A stretch of DNA of 64,000 bases from Vulgatibacter incomptus_A. GTDB lineage: Bacteria > Myxococcota > Myxococcia > Myxococcales > Vulgatibacteraceae. The stretch spans positions 1 through 64,000 of the forward strand of contig JBEBXK010000009.1 of assembly GCA_040391605.1 (NCBI GenBank). The letters run 5' to 3'. Of the stretch, positions 36,436-43,827 are shown one piece after another (positions within the stretch are counted from its first letter, which is position 1; the number at the start of each line of letters is the position of its first letter). Below the pieces are notes generated by a model that saw only the letters and a program-made list of their open reading frames with translations, was not told the DNA's origin and did not search any database. A program made the translations under genes and the position numbers.

Positions 36436-37068
36436 CTAGAAGAAGCTCTCCGAGACGTAGACGATGTCACCCGGATGGAGCAACAGGTTGGGCTGCTTGC
36501 CGGTGGCGATGTCGTCGACGGCGACCTTGATGCGCTGCTCTCGTCCGTCGATGGAGCGGGTGACGAGCACCGAGTTTCGAGCGGCCTGCTTGGTGAAGCC
36601 GCCGGCGAGGGTGATCACCTGGACGACGTTCATCCGATCTTCGAAGGCGAAGGTCCCCGGCTTGTTCACCTCGCCGAAGATGAAGATCTTCTTGGAGTTG
36701 TGCTCCTTGAGGAAGACCGTGACCTGGGGGCTCTTCAGATAGCCGTCGGAGAGGCAGGCGGTGAGATCCTCGGAGACCTGGGTGGCGGTCTTCTCCCCCA
36801 CCGGGACACGGCCACAAAAGGGGAAGGAGATGCTGCCGTCGCTGGCGACGCGGTAGGAACCCGAGAGATCGGTCTCGCCGACGACCCGGACCTCGAAGAC
36901 GTCCCCGGTGCCGAGGGTCTGGGCCGGGACCAGCGGGCCGGATTCTGCCTGGGCCGCGCGCTGGGCCTGTGCCCCTCGCGCGGATCCCGTAGAGGAGCAT
37001 CCGAAGGAGAGGGCGATCAGACCGACCCACCCCAGACGGAGAAACGGGATCCACTTTCGAGTCTTCAC
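36436..37068 (-). CDS. Polysaccharide export lipoprotein (OPX, short class)
   Basis: A 210-residue outer-membrane polysaccharide export protein. The signal peptide ends in the lipobox LSFGCSS. The poly-export domain (about 50-120) has LGTGDVFEVRVVGETDLSGS and a beta-sandwich SLBB domain follows (KKIFIFGEVNKPGTFAF to PGDIVYVSESFF). It lacks the C-terminal transmembrane helix of Wza, so it cannot form an outer-membrane pore alone; known OPX proteins of this short class in Myxococcus work with a separate barrel porin. GTG 37068 is chosen because AGGTGG lies 5 nt upstream. The barrel gene is directly upstream in the same unit. Confidence 0.9.
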   Translation of the reverse strand: MKTRKWIPFLRLGWVGLIALSFGCSSTGSARGAQAQRAAQAESGPLVPAQTLGTGDVFEVRVVGETDLSGSYRVASDGSISFPFCGRVPVGEKTATQVSEDLTACLSDGYLKSPQVTVFLKEHNSKKIFIFGEVNKPGTFAFEDRMNVVQVITLAGGFTKQAARNSVLVTRSIDGREQRIKVAVDDIATGKQPNLLLHPGDIVYVSESFF

Positions 37069-37138
37069 TACGACCACCTGACTGCGCGCCGGAATGTGCC
37101 AAAGGACGCTCCAAGCGTCCCCGGCTTGGACTGGAGCG

Positions 37139-38389
37139 TCAGTAGTAGACCACCACGTGGGCGCCTACTTCATGGCGATCGTACTGCATCCCCGCAACCT
37201 CCAGCTCGCTCGTCCGCTGGGTGAAGGCGTAGGAGAGTCCGGCGGTGACCACCGAGTTGAACTCCCAATCGGGGCCGATGCGGAAGCCCAGGAGGTCGTC
37301 GGTGCGGCCGGCGGCCTCGGGGAACTCGAGCTGATCATAGGAGATCCCCGCGTTGAGGAGGAGCTTCTGCCCCATCCGGGTGCGGGCGTCGAGGTAGATG
37401 CGATCGTCGGAGTAGTGGAGGCCGGCGCTGGGGGTCGGCTCGAAGGAGCGCGCGTAGCCCAACTTGACCTGGGTGTCCTCCGAGTAGAGGTAGCCGATCT
37501 CCGCCTGCCCGATGAAGCTGGCGAAGCCCTCGCCCTCGAGGGCCGTGCTCTCGAACTGCTTGCCGTAGCCGGCCTTGGCCAGGATCGTGATCCGAGGCGC
37601 CACCATACCGGCGAAGCCGGCCATCACCCGGAGGTTGGAGGTGTCGAAGTCCTGGGAGGCGCCGCGCTCGAAGTTGCGGATGGCGAGGCTGGTATCGAGG
37701 AGGAGGGCCGTCTTCGGCTGCAGCTTGTAGCCGAGGGTGAGACCCGCCGTATGCTGCATGTAGTCGAAGCGGGTCACCTGGGATCCGGCGTCGCCATCCC
37801 TGGCCTCGAAGTGCTCGTAGGTGTTCACGTAGCTCGGCTTGATCAGCAGGGCGCCGCCGCCGGGGGTGAGCTCCACGTGGAGGCCCGCGTCGTTGCGATC
37901 GCTGATGGTGAGGACGGGGAGCGCGAGGTTGGTGTTGAGGTCGCTACGGGCGAAGCGCTCGACCAGGCCCACCTTGGCGTCGCCCTTGGGGTTGATCAGG
38001 GCGTTGAAGTCGAAGGCCGCACGGGTCTTGCTCAGGTCGCTGGTCCACGACTCGGTGGCGCCCGTATAGGCGTTGTAGTCGAGGAGGAAGCGCGCGCCGA
38101 TCTCGACGGTGTCGGAGGGGATCACCAGCTCGAGGCCCGGCTTGATGTGCAGGATGAGATCGCTGGCTGCGTCGGTGGGCGACACGGCGGTCTCGCTCAG
38201 GCCAACGAAGGAATCGTAGCGGGTCTCGAAGCCGAAGAGCGGATGCAGCCTGCCCGAGCCTACCTTGATCCCGTTGTCGCCCTTCGTGGATACCGTGGAC
38301 ATCTGGGCATGCGCCGATCCGGCGACGAGGCAGACGCCCAGCGTCGCGATCGATGCGATCACCTTACCGAGGTTCATCTTCTTGACCAT
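37139..38389 (-). CDS. Outer-membrane beta-barrel, polysaccharide porin (Wzp-like)
   Basis: A 416-residue secreted barrel. The signal peptide ends at SAHAQ. The mature part is dominated by amphipathic beta strands (LHPLFGFETRYDSFVG, IEIGARFLLDYNAYTG-like stretches, TLGYKLQPKTALLLDTS) and ends HVVVYY, with the C-terminal aromatic expected of barrel proteins. Size and number of strands (roughly 16-18 by eye) match the BBP2-type barrels that partner short OPX proteins in myxobacteria. It is followed 70 nt later by the OPX gene. The polymer is unknown; no glycosyltransferase or Wzx/Wzy gene is in this cluster. Confidence 0.8.
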   Translation of the reverse strand: MVKKMNLGKVIASIATLGVCLVAGSAHAQMSTVSTKGDNGIKVGSGRLHPLFGFETRYDSFVGLSETAVSPTDAASDLILHIKPGLELVIPSDTVEIGARFLLDYNAYTGATESWTSDLSKTRAAFDFNALINPKGDAKVGLVERFARSDLNTNLALPVLTISDRNDAGLHVELTPGGGALLIKPSYVNTYEHFEARDGDAGSQVTRFDYMQHTAGLTLGYKLQPKTALLLDTSLAIRNFERGASQDFDTSNLRVMAGFAGMVAPRITILAKAGYGKQFESTALEGEGFASFIGQAEIGYLYSEDTQVKLGYARSFEPTPSAGLHYSDDRIYLDARTRMGQKLLLNAGISYDQLEFPEAAGRTDDLLGFRIGPDWEFNSVVTAGLSYAFTQRTSELEVAGMQYDRHEVGAHVVVYY

Positions 38390-38488
38390 CTCTTGAGACC
38401 CTGACTGCCGGCGTCCGCCGTCCCCCCTCTGAGGGAGCCACGGGCTGGCGATTCGTATTCAGTGAAAGGTGCTGCGGGTCGAAACGAC

Positions 38489-39067
38489 TTACTTGATCGG
38501 GCTGGCTGCCGGGGCCCGAGCGGAGAGCGGCACCGAGCCGGCGGCGGGGGCGCTCCCGGCGGCGAAGGGGTCGTAGTCCACGCCATCCTCATCCCCGGAG
38601 AGGCGAGCCACGGCGTCGGCGTCTTCAGCGTGAACGGCTGACTCCGCCCTCTCGGTTCCGATGGTGGAGTCCTGACCGACCTCCATGGCGCCTTCCGCCT
38701 CGTCGACACCGACGCAGCGGTTGGCTGCGGCGCGGTGGCGATTGACCTGCTCCTGGGCGCCCCGGACGGACTTGAGGGCGGCGTCGGCGACGTCGATCCC
38801 CCAGCCCTTGGCGGCGTGGACGGTGGCCTCGGCTAGGTGGAGGCTCTGCTGCATCGCCTGGTGGCTCTCGTTGACGCAGCTGTACTTCACCTTGTCGGTG
38901 TCCCGCGCCTCGTTAGCGAGCTGCTGCACCTGGGCGGTGGACTGCTTCATGGCCGAGAGCGCGACCCTCGCTTCGTCGAGGAGGGCGCCCGCCGATTGCG
39001 CCCCGGCGCTGAAGGGCAGCAGGAGGGCGGAAGCGATGAGGACGGCTGGGAGGACTGGGTTGCGCAC
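38489..39067 (-). CDS. Periplasmic helical protein, unknown function
   Basis: About 192 residues. A signal peptide (ending SAGAQS) is followed by a mostly helical segment (ARVALSAMKQSTAQVQQLAN, then AMQQSLHLAEATVHAAKGWG) to about residue 125. It has exactly two cysteines in the mature part, in KYSCVNES and ANRCVG, about 54 residues apart, which could form a disulfide tying the helices. The C-terminal 60 residues are acidic, then Pro/Ala-rich. It is the first gene of the barrel/OPX unit and has a strong promoter. I know no family. GTG 39067 has AAGAGG 9 nt upstream; TTG 39076 is the alternative. Confidence 0.75.
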   Translation of the reverse strand: MRNPVLPAVLIASALLLPFSAGAQSAGALLDEARVALSAMKQSTAQVQQLANEARDTDKVKYSCVNESHQAMQQSLHLAEATVHAAKGWGIDVADAALKSVRGAQEQVNRHRAAANRCVGVDEAEGAMEVGQDSTIGTERAESAVHAEDADAVARLSGDEDGVDYDPFAAGSAPAAGSVPLSARAPAASPIK

Positions 39068-39127
39068 GTTGTTCAACCTCTTGATTCCATTGAAGCCATG
39101 AAGTGCAGATCGAAAATTTACTTTCGC

Positions 39128-39186
39128 ACCCTACGGCCTGCGATTCGGGTTGTCAATTTCAGAACTACCATTTCGGAAACTACCAT
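39128..39186 (-). promoter_or_regulatory. Promoter with tandem activator-type repeats
   Basis: On the minus strand TTGACA (39151-39156, perfect) and TAGGGT (39128-39133) are 17 nt apart. Directly upstream of the -35 lie two abutting 15-bp direct repeats, ATGGTAGTTTCCGAA (39172-39186) and ATGGTAGTTCTGAAA (39157-39171). The area is AT-rich against the genome background. Tandem direct repeats touching the -35 box are typical of activator sites. It drives the polysaccharide export unit. Confidence 0.7.
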
Positions 39187-39279
39187 GGTTGAGATGGGCG
39201 GCAGCCCTGCCGAGCACCGGGCGCCTCCCAGGGGGGAGGCTCCGATCCCGCCCCTCGGGAGCTGCGGGTTCCCGGCGGC

Positions 39280-39867
39280 CTATTCCCCGTTCTTCACCTT
39301 GGTGAGGACCTGCTTCGCCACCGCCTTCAAGGTGTCGAAGACCCCCACGCCGGTGACGGCCACGGCCTCGAACTCAGGGACCCTGGTGGGGTTGAGCTCC
39401 CGCGAGAGCTCCTCCACCGGAGCGACGTTGGGGAGGTCGCGCTTGTTGTACTGGATCACGTAGGGGATCTTGTCGAGGTCGTAGCCCTGCTCGGCCAGAT
39501 TGATCCGCAGGTTCTCGGCGGACTCGAGGTTCGCCTCCATGCGGTCGACCAGCGAGTCCGCGACGAAGACCACGCCGTCCACCCCTCGGAGGATCAGCTT
39601 GCGGGAGGCGTCGTAGAAGACCTGCCCCGGCACCGAGTAGAGGTGGAAGCGGGTCTTGAAGCCGCGGATCTCCCCGAGCCCCAGGGGGAGGAAGTCGAAG
39701 AAGAGGGTGCGATCGGTCTCGGTGGCCAGCGAGATCATGTTGCCGCGGGCCTCCGGGTTGGTCTTCGCGTAGACGTACTGCAGGTTGGTGGTCTTCCCGC
39801 CAAGGCCCGGCCCGTAATAGACGATCTTGCAGGTGATCTCTCGCAGCGGCAGGTTGATGAAAGGCAC
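39280..39867 (-). CDS. mglA: MglA, Ras-like motility polarity GTPase
   Basis: A 195-residue GTPase, the same length as I recall for Myxococcus MglA. The P-loop is YYGPGLGGKTTNLQYVY (Gly19 to Thr26). LISLATETDRTLFFDFLPL-type switch sequence, RFHLYSVPGQVFYDASRK (PM3) and YVIQYNKRDLP (NKxD) follow, with TGVGVFDTLKAVAKQVL at the C-terminus. MglA-GTP marks the leading pole and switches gliding and type IV pilus motility. The GTG start lies 58 nt after mglB. The two genes form the conserved mglBA operon. Confidence 0.96.
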   Translation of the reverse strand: MPFINLPLREITCKIVYYGPGLGGKTTNLQYVYAKTNPEARGNMISLATETDRTLFFDFLPLGLGEIRGFKTRFHLYSVPGQVFYDASRKLILRGVDGVVFVADSLVDRMEANLESAENLRINLAEQGYDLDKIPYVIQYNKRDLPNVAPVEELSRELNPTRVPEFEAVAVTGVGVFDTLKAVAKQVLTKVKNGE

Positions 39868-39925
39868 GTCTTCTTCCCCGAGGCAAAGATGGGAACGATG
39901 GCAGGAGGCGCGGGTGGGTCGGCGG

Positions 39926-40405
39926 CTACTCGCTGAAGAGGTTGTCGATGTCCTCGTCGGTGATCTCGGCGAAGGGGCTGCCGCCACCGGGGAGGGCACC
40001 CTTCTGCTCCAGGTCGGTGAAGATCTGATGGAGCTCTTCACTCGCCTTCTTCACCCGCAGGCGCACCAGGCCGAGGGAGGAGCGCGCGTCGAAGATCACC
40101 ACCAGGATCACCCGCTGGGCGACGATCGAGATGTGGAGGTTGTCCTTCTCGCCCTCGTGGAAGAGGATCGAGAACTCGCGCTCGCCGATGAGCTTGGCGA
40201 GGCCGCCCGTCGCGGCGATGTTGCCGGCGGTGAGGGAGGCCAGCGAGGTGGTGTCGATGTCCTCGGTGGCGCCGCTGCTGGCGATGAGCTGACCGTTCTT
40301 GTCGACCAGGAAGACCACGTTGGCGTTCGCCTCGCCGGTCAAGCGATCGCAGACGCTCGTGATCCTCTGGAATTCGTCTGCGTGCATCACCATCTGCTGG
40401 TTCAT
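39926..40405 (-). CDS. mglB: MglB, roadblock GTPase-activating partner of MglA
   Basis: A 159-residue Roadblock/LC7 protein. VVFLVDKNGQLIASSGATED, DTTSLASLTAGNIAATGGLA, LFHEGEKDNLHIS and SSLGLVRLRVKKASEEL follow the MglB pattern. The C-terminal SPFAEITDEDIDNLFSE matches the tail that contacts MglA. MglB stimulates GTP hydrolysis by MglA and sits at the lagging cell pole. ATG 40405 gives a normal length; AAGGAG lies 11 nt upstream. A GTG at 40417 would overlap the ribosome site. Confidence 0.96.
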   Translation of the reverse strand: MNQQMVMHADEFQRITSVCDRLTGEANANVVFLVDKNGQLIASSGATEDIDTTSLASLTAGNIAATGGLAKLIGEREFSILFHEGEKDNLHISIVAQRVILVVIFDARSSLGLVRLRVKKASEELHQIFTDLEQKGALPGGGSPFAEITDEDIDNLFSE

Positions 40406-40675
40406 CGGGCCGCTCACTCCTTGGGCGCTGCTCGGGGCCGCTCGATGCGCCCCTCCTATAACGCGAGGATGCGTATCCCCGACGACCGGCCGAGCGCTCG
40501 GGCCTCTCGTCGGCCTTCATCCGTACGGACCAGGGCTCGACTTCTAACAGAGGGTCCGGAGGGCGGCAAGTTACCGGCCGCCCGGTCGAGGAGGCTCATG
40601 GACACGAACGGCGCCCATGTGCTTAATGCGGCGCGCGCAAGGAGACCTTTGGCTCGAGGCCGGAGGAGAGCCAGG

Positions 40676-41317
40676 ATGGATCGTTCGCTCTACATCGTGG
40701 TGGAAGGTCCCGTAGGGGTGGGCAAGTCCACGCTCTCGAAGATCCTGGTGGAGCGCTTCGGCGGCGTGGGGGTCTCCGAACAGGTGGAGGAGAACCCCTT
40801 CCTCCCGCTCTTCTATACCGATCGCGAGAAGCACGCCTTCCAGGCCCAGCTCTTCTTCCTGCTCTCGCGCTTCCAGCAGCAGCAGGAGCTGCACCAGCCC
40901 GATCTCTTCCGACAGGTGACGGTCAGCGACTACCTCTTCGCCAAGGATCGAATCTTCGCCTCGCTGAACCTCAGCAGTCCGGAGATGGTCCTCTACGATA
41001 AGGTGTATTCGCTGCTGCGACCCAGGGTGGCCAAGCCGGATCTGGTGGTCTACCTCCAGGCCCGACTCGACGTGCTCCAGGCGCGGATCAAGCGACGCGG
41101 CAGGGAGTTCGAGCGAGGCTTCGATCCGGACTACCTGGCCCGGATCGCCTCCACCTACAACGACTACTTCTTCCACTACGACGAGACGCCGCTGCTGGTG
41201 ATCAACACCAGCGACATCGACCTCGCCGCCAACGAGGGCGATCAGGAGGCGATCGTCAACCTGGTGCGCCGCCATCGCAAGGGCGTGCAGCACTACATCC
41301 CCCGCGGCTCGACCTGA
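40676..41317 (+). CDS. Deoxynucleoside kinase (dNK family)
   Basis: A 213-residue kinase of the deoxyadenosine/deoxyguanosine kinase family for salvage of deoxynucleosides. IVVEGPVGVGKSTLSKIL is the P-loop, VEENPFLPLFYTD and FQAQLFFLLSRFQQQ match the substrate site, VSDYLFAKDRIFA is the Asp-Arg motif, and LVVYLQARLDVLQARIKRRG the lid. GGAGGAGA precedes the ATG. It is followed by panB and panC in the same orientation, an order I recall from other Deltaproteobacteria-related genomes. Folate-cofactor and nucleotide supply is a possible link, but this is inference. Confidence 0.9.
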   Translation: MDRSLYIVVEGPVGVGKSTLSKILVERFGGVGVSEQVEENPFLPLFYTDREKHAFQAQLFFLLSRFQQQQELHQPDLFRQVTVSDYLFAKDRIFASLNLSSPEMVLYDKVYSLLRPRVAKPDLVVYLQARLDVLQARIKRRGREFERGFDPDYLARIASTYNDYFFHYDETPLLVINTSDIDLAANEGDQEAIVNLVRRHRKGVQHYIPRGST

Positions 41318-41333
41318 AATCGAGTCGCATTCC

Positions 41334-41405
41334 CGGCTGCCGCCAGGCGCTCGGCGAGCACTCTTCATCGGAGGCTCGACCGGATCAATCGCCAGGCGGC
41401 AGCCG
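41334..41405 (+). promoter_or_regulatory. Long leader hairpin upstream of panB
   Basis: A near-perfect hairpin spans the gap between the kinase gene and panB. CGGCTGCCGCC (41334-41344) pairs fully with GGCGGCAGCCG (41395-41405). After an A-A mismatch GGCG pairs with CGCC, and inside it CGG-CGAGC pairs with GCTCG-A-CCG. That is about 23 pairs plus a small apical stem. No T-run follows. It could be an attenuator, a processing site, a cis-regulatory RNA or a decayed repeat. Confidence 0.55.
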
Positions 41406-41446
41406 CTCATAGGGTCTAAGCGGCCCATTACCAACGGAGGTGAACC

Positions 41447-42337
41447 TTGGCGACCAAGGTGACCATCCACAAGCTGCGCAAGATGAAGCAGGCAGGAGAG
41501 CGGATCGGCATGCTCACCTGCTACGACGCCACCTTCGCCCGACTCCTCGACGGAGCCGGCGCGGACGTCCTCCTGGTGGGCGACTCCCTGGGCAACGTGA
41601 TCCAGGGCGAGAAGACCACCCTCCCCGTCACCGTCGATCAGATCATCTACCACCTGAAGGCGGTGGTCCGCGGGACCGAGCGCGCCCACGTGGTGGGCGA
41701 CATGCCCTTCATGAGCTACCAGAGCTCGGTGGACGAGGCGGTGCGCAACGCCGGCAGGCTGGTGGCGGAGGGCGGCGCCGAGTCGGTCAAGCTCGAAGGC
41801 GGCGCCGACTTCGACGATGTGATCCGCAAGATCGTCCGGGCCGGGATCCCCGTGATGGGACACCTCGGCCTCACGCCGCAGAGCGTCCATCGCATGGGCG
41901 GCTACGTGATCCAGGGCCGCGACGAAGAGAAGGCCGCGACGCTGTTGGAGGACGCCCTCGCCCTCGAGGCGGCGGGCTGTTACTCGATCGTGCTCGAGGG
42001 GATCCCCGCGCCGGTGGCGGAGACGATCACCTCCCGGCTCTCGATCCCCACCATCGGAATCGGCGCAGGGCCGGGCTGCGACGGCCAGGTCCTGGTGATC
42101 TACGATCTCCTCGGGATGAACCCCTCGTTCTCCCCCAAGTTCGTGAAGCGCTATGTGCAGCTCCACGAGGTGATCGGCGGGGCGGTGAAGAGCTACCTCG
42201 ACGAGGTGCGGGGCGGCGCGTTCCCAACCGAGGCCCACTCCTTCCAGATGAAGCCGCAGGTCCGCGCGCTGCCGGACGAAGGGGCCGAGCTCGGCGCGAT
42301 CTATGGCGCCGCCTCCAAGGAGGCCGCGCAGCCGTAG
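41447..42337 (+). CDS. panB: Ketopantoate hydroxymethyltransferase
   Basis: A 296-residue TIM-barrel enzyme that makes ketopantoate from 2-ketoisovalerate and methylene-tetrahydrofolate, the first step to pantothenate. RIGMLTCYDATFARLLDGAG, VLLVGDSLGNVIQGEKTTLP, GDMPFMSYQ, VKLEGGADFDDVI and MGHLGLTPQSV are the family blocks; IGIGAGPGCDGQVLVIYDLL follows. The start is TTG, unusual for this gene, but GGAGGTG lies 5 nt upstream and fixes it. A weak start after a long leader hairpin could be a way of limiting expression. panC follows. Confidence 0.97.
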   Translation: MATKVTIHKLRKMKQAGERIGMLTCYDATFARLLDGAGADVLLVGDSLGNVIQGEKTTLPVTVDQIIYHLKAVVRGTERAHVVGDMPFMSYQSSVDEAVRNAGRLVAEGGAESVKLEGGADFDDVIRKIVRAGIPVMGHLGLTPQSVHRMGGYVIQGRDEEKAATLLEDALALEAAGCYSIVLEGIPAPVAETITSRLSIPTIGIGAGPGCDGQVLVIYDLLGMNPSFSPKFVKRYVQLHEVIGGAVKSYLDEVRGGAFPTEAHSFQMKPQVRALPDEGAELGAIYGAASKEAAQP

Positions 42338-42392
42338 CCGGCTCGAATGAAACCATGGCCCGATGGACCGTCCCTGCGGCGGTTCGCTTGAG

Positions 42393-42422
42393 CGAGGGGT
42401 GAGCGTTTCCGCTCGCCCCTCG
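42393..42422 (+). terminator. Hairpin between panB and panC
   Basis: CGAGGGGTGAGCG-TTTC-CGCTCGCCCCTCG forms a 13-bp stem with one G-T pair and a 4-nt loop. No T-run follows, so it may attenuate read-through or stabilise the panB message rather than stop transcription. Confidence 0.45.
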
Positions 42423-42473
42423 AGATTCACGACGGACGAGTCGGGCTCCCGTCGTCCGAGGAAGAGCAGGATC

Positions 42474-43343
42474 ATGTCCGCCCCACCGATCGTCGTCGAG
42501 ACCCGCGCCGCGCTCCTCGAAGAGCTGCGAGCCCTGCATCACCGAGGGGAGCGGCTCGCCTTGGTCCCGACCATGGGCGCGCTCCACGACGGACACCTCT
42601 CGCTGATCCGCGAGGGCGGGGCCCGGGCCGATCGGGTGGCGGTCTCGATCTTCGTCAACCCGACCCAATTCGCCCCCGGCGAGGATCTCGATCGCTACCC
42701 TCGCGACCTCGCAGGCGACGTGGCCCGTTGCGCCGAGGCGGGGGCCTGGTTGATCTACGCGCCGCGAGATCCTGCCGAGGTCTACCCCGAGGGCTCCCAG
42801 ACCTGGGTGAACGTGGAGGAGATCTCCCGGGGCCTCTGCGGGGGGAGCCGGCCCACCCATTTTCGCGGCGTCGCCACGGTGGTCTGCAAGCTGATCGCCC
42901 TCTTCCGCCCGCAGCTCGCGCTCTTCGGCGAGAAGGACTTCCAGCAGCTCGCGGTGATCCGGCGGATGGTCCGGGATCTCGAGCTCTCCGCCTGGACCGA
43001 GATCGTCGGCATGGCCATCGTGCGGGAGGCGGATGGCCTCGCCATGTCTTCCCGGAACCGGGCGCTCTCGCCGACGGAGCGCCAGCGCGCCCTCTCCCTG
43101 CGCCGGGGACTGGACGCGGGGCAGCGGCACTTCGCTGCGGGGGAGCGGCGCGCCGCCACCCTGGCGGACGCCGCCCGGGCCGAGGTGAAGGCGGCGGTCG
43201 ATAAGATCGACTACATCGAGGTGGTGGACGCCGAGACCCTGAAGCCTGTCGATCACATCGAACGCTCGGCGTGCCTGCTGGTCGCGGCCTTCGTCGGCAA
43301 GACCCGCCTCATCGACAACCAGGTGCTCCATGTCGAAGTCTGA
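42474..43343 (+). CDS. panC: Pantothenate synthetase
   Basis: A 289-residue ATP-dependent ligase joining pantoate and beta-alanine. LVPTMGALHDGHLSLIREGG carries the HDGH (HIGH-like) motif; VSIFVNPTQFAPGEDLDRYP, FGEKDFQQLAVIRRMVRDL and VREADGLAMSSRNRALSPTE (KMSKS-like SSRN) follow. Length and motif order are normal. The ATG at 42474 gives the standard N-terminus. The 3' end overlaps the smpB start by 14 bp. Confidence 0.97.
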   Translation: MSAPPIVVETRAALLEELRALHHRGERLALVPTMGALHDGHLSLIREGGARADRVAVSIFVNPTQFAPGEDLDRYPRDLAGDVARCAEAGAWLIYAPRDPAEVYPEGSQTWVNVEEISRGLCGGSRPTHFRGVATVVCKLIALFRPQLALFGEKDFQQLAVIRRMVRDLELSAWTEIVGMAIVREADGLAMSSRNRALSPTERQRALSLRRGLDAGQRHFAAGERRAATLADAARAEVKAAVDKIDYIEVVDAETLKPVDHIERSACLLVAAFVGKTRLIDNQVLHVEV

Positions 43344-43827
43344 ACCCAAGCTGAAGCCGGGGCTGAAGCTCATCGCCGAGAACCGACGGGCGCGCTTCGA
43401 TTACGAGCTCGGCGAGCGGTGGGAGGCGGGGCTCGCGCTCCTGGGCAGCGAGGTGAAGTCCCTGCGCGACGGCAACGCCAACCTCTCGGACTCCTACGCG
43501 CAGCCCAAGGGCGACGAGCTCTACGTGCACAACCTGCGGATCGGCGAGTACAAGGCGGCGGCGCTCCAGGGACACGCTCCCTTGCGCGAGCGGAAGCTGC
43601 TGCTCCATCGCGCCGAGCTCGATCGGATCCTGCAGCGGATCCAGGAACGGGGCTACACCGTGATCCCCACCCGCCTCTACTTCAAGGAGGGCCGGGCCAA
43701 GCTGGAGATCGCCCTCGCCTCCGGCAAGACCAAGGGCGACCGTCGCCAGACGATCAAGGAGCGCGACACGCGGCGCGAGATCGATCGGGCGATGCAGCCG
43801 CGGGGGCCTCGGCGGGGCGGCGATTAG
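43330..43827 (+). CDS. smpB: SsrA-binding protein SmpB
   Basis: A 165-residue RNA-binding protein essential for tmRNA-mediated rescue of stalled ribosomes. IAENRRARFDYELGERWEAG, LLGSEVKSLRDGNANLSDSY and the beta-barrel (DELYVHNLRIGEYKAA) fit the family, as does GKTKGDRRQTIKERDTRREI in the C-terminal tail. It starts inside panC, so translation is probably coupled. The ssrA gene is not in this window. Its stop overlaps that of the convergent ttcA by 4 bp. Confidence 0.97.
   Translation: MSKSEPKLKPGLKLIAENRRARFDYELGERWEAGLALLGSEVKSLRDGNANLSDSYAQPKGDELYVHNLRIGEYKAAALQGHAPLRERKLLLHRAELDRILQRIQERGYTVIPTRLYFKEGRAKLEIALASGKTKGDRRQTIKERDTRREIDRAMQPRGPRRGGD

Noticed and set aside
41334..41405. tRNA gene
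   Set aside because: The 72-nt length and closing helix suggested a tRNA, but there is no T-loop consensus or cloverleaf; it folds as one long hairpin.
40571..42475. Minus-strand open frame opposite the kinase and panB
   Set aside because: Pure shadow of two strongly conserved genes.
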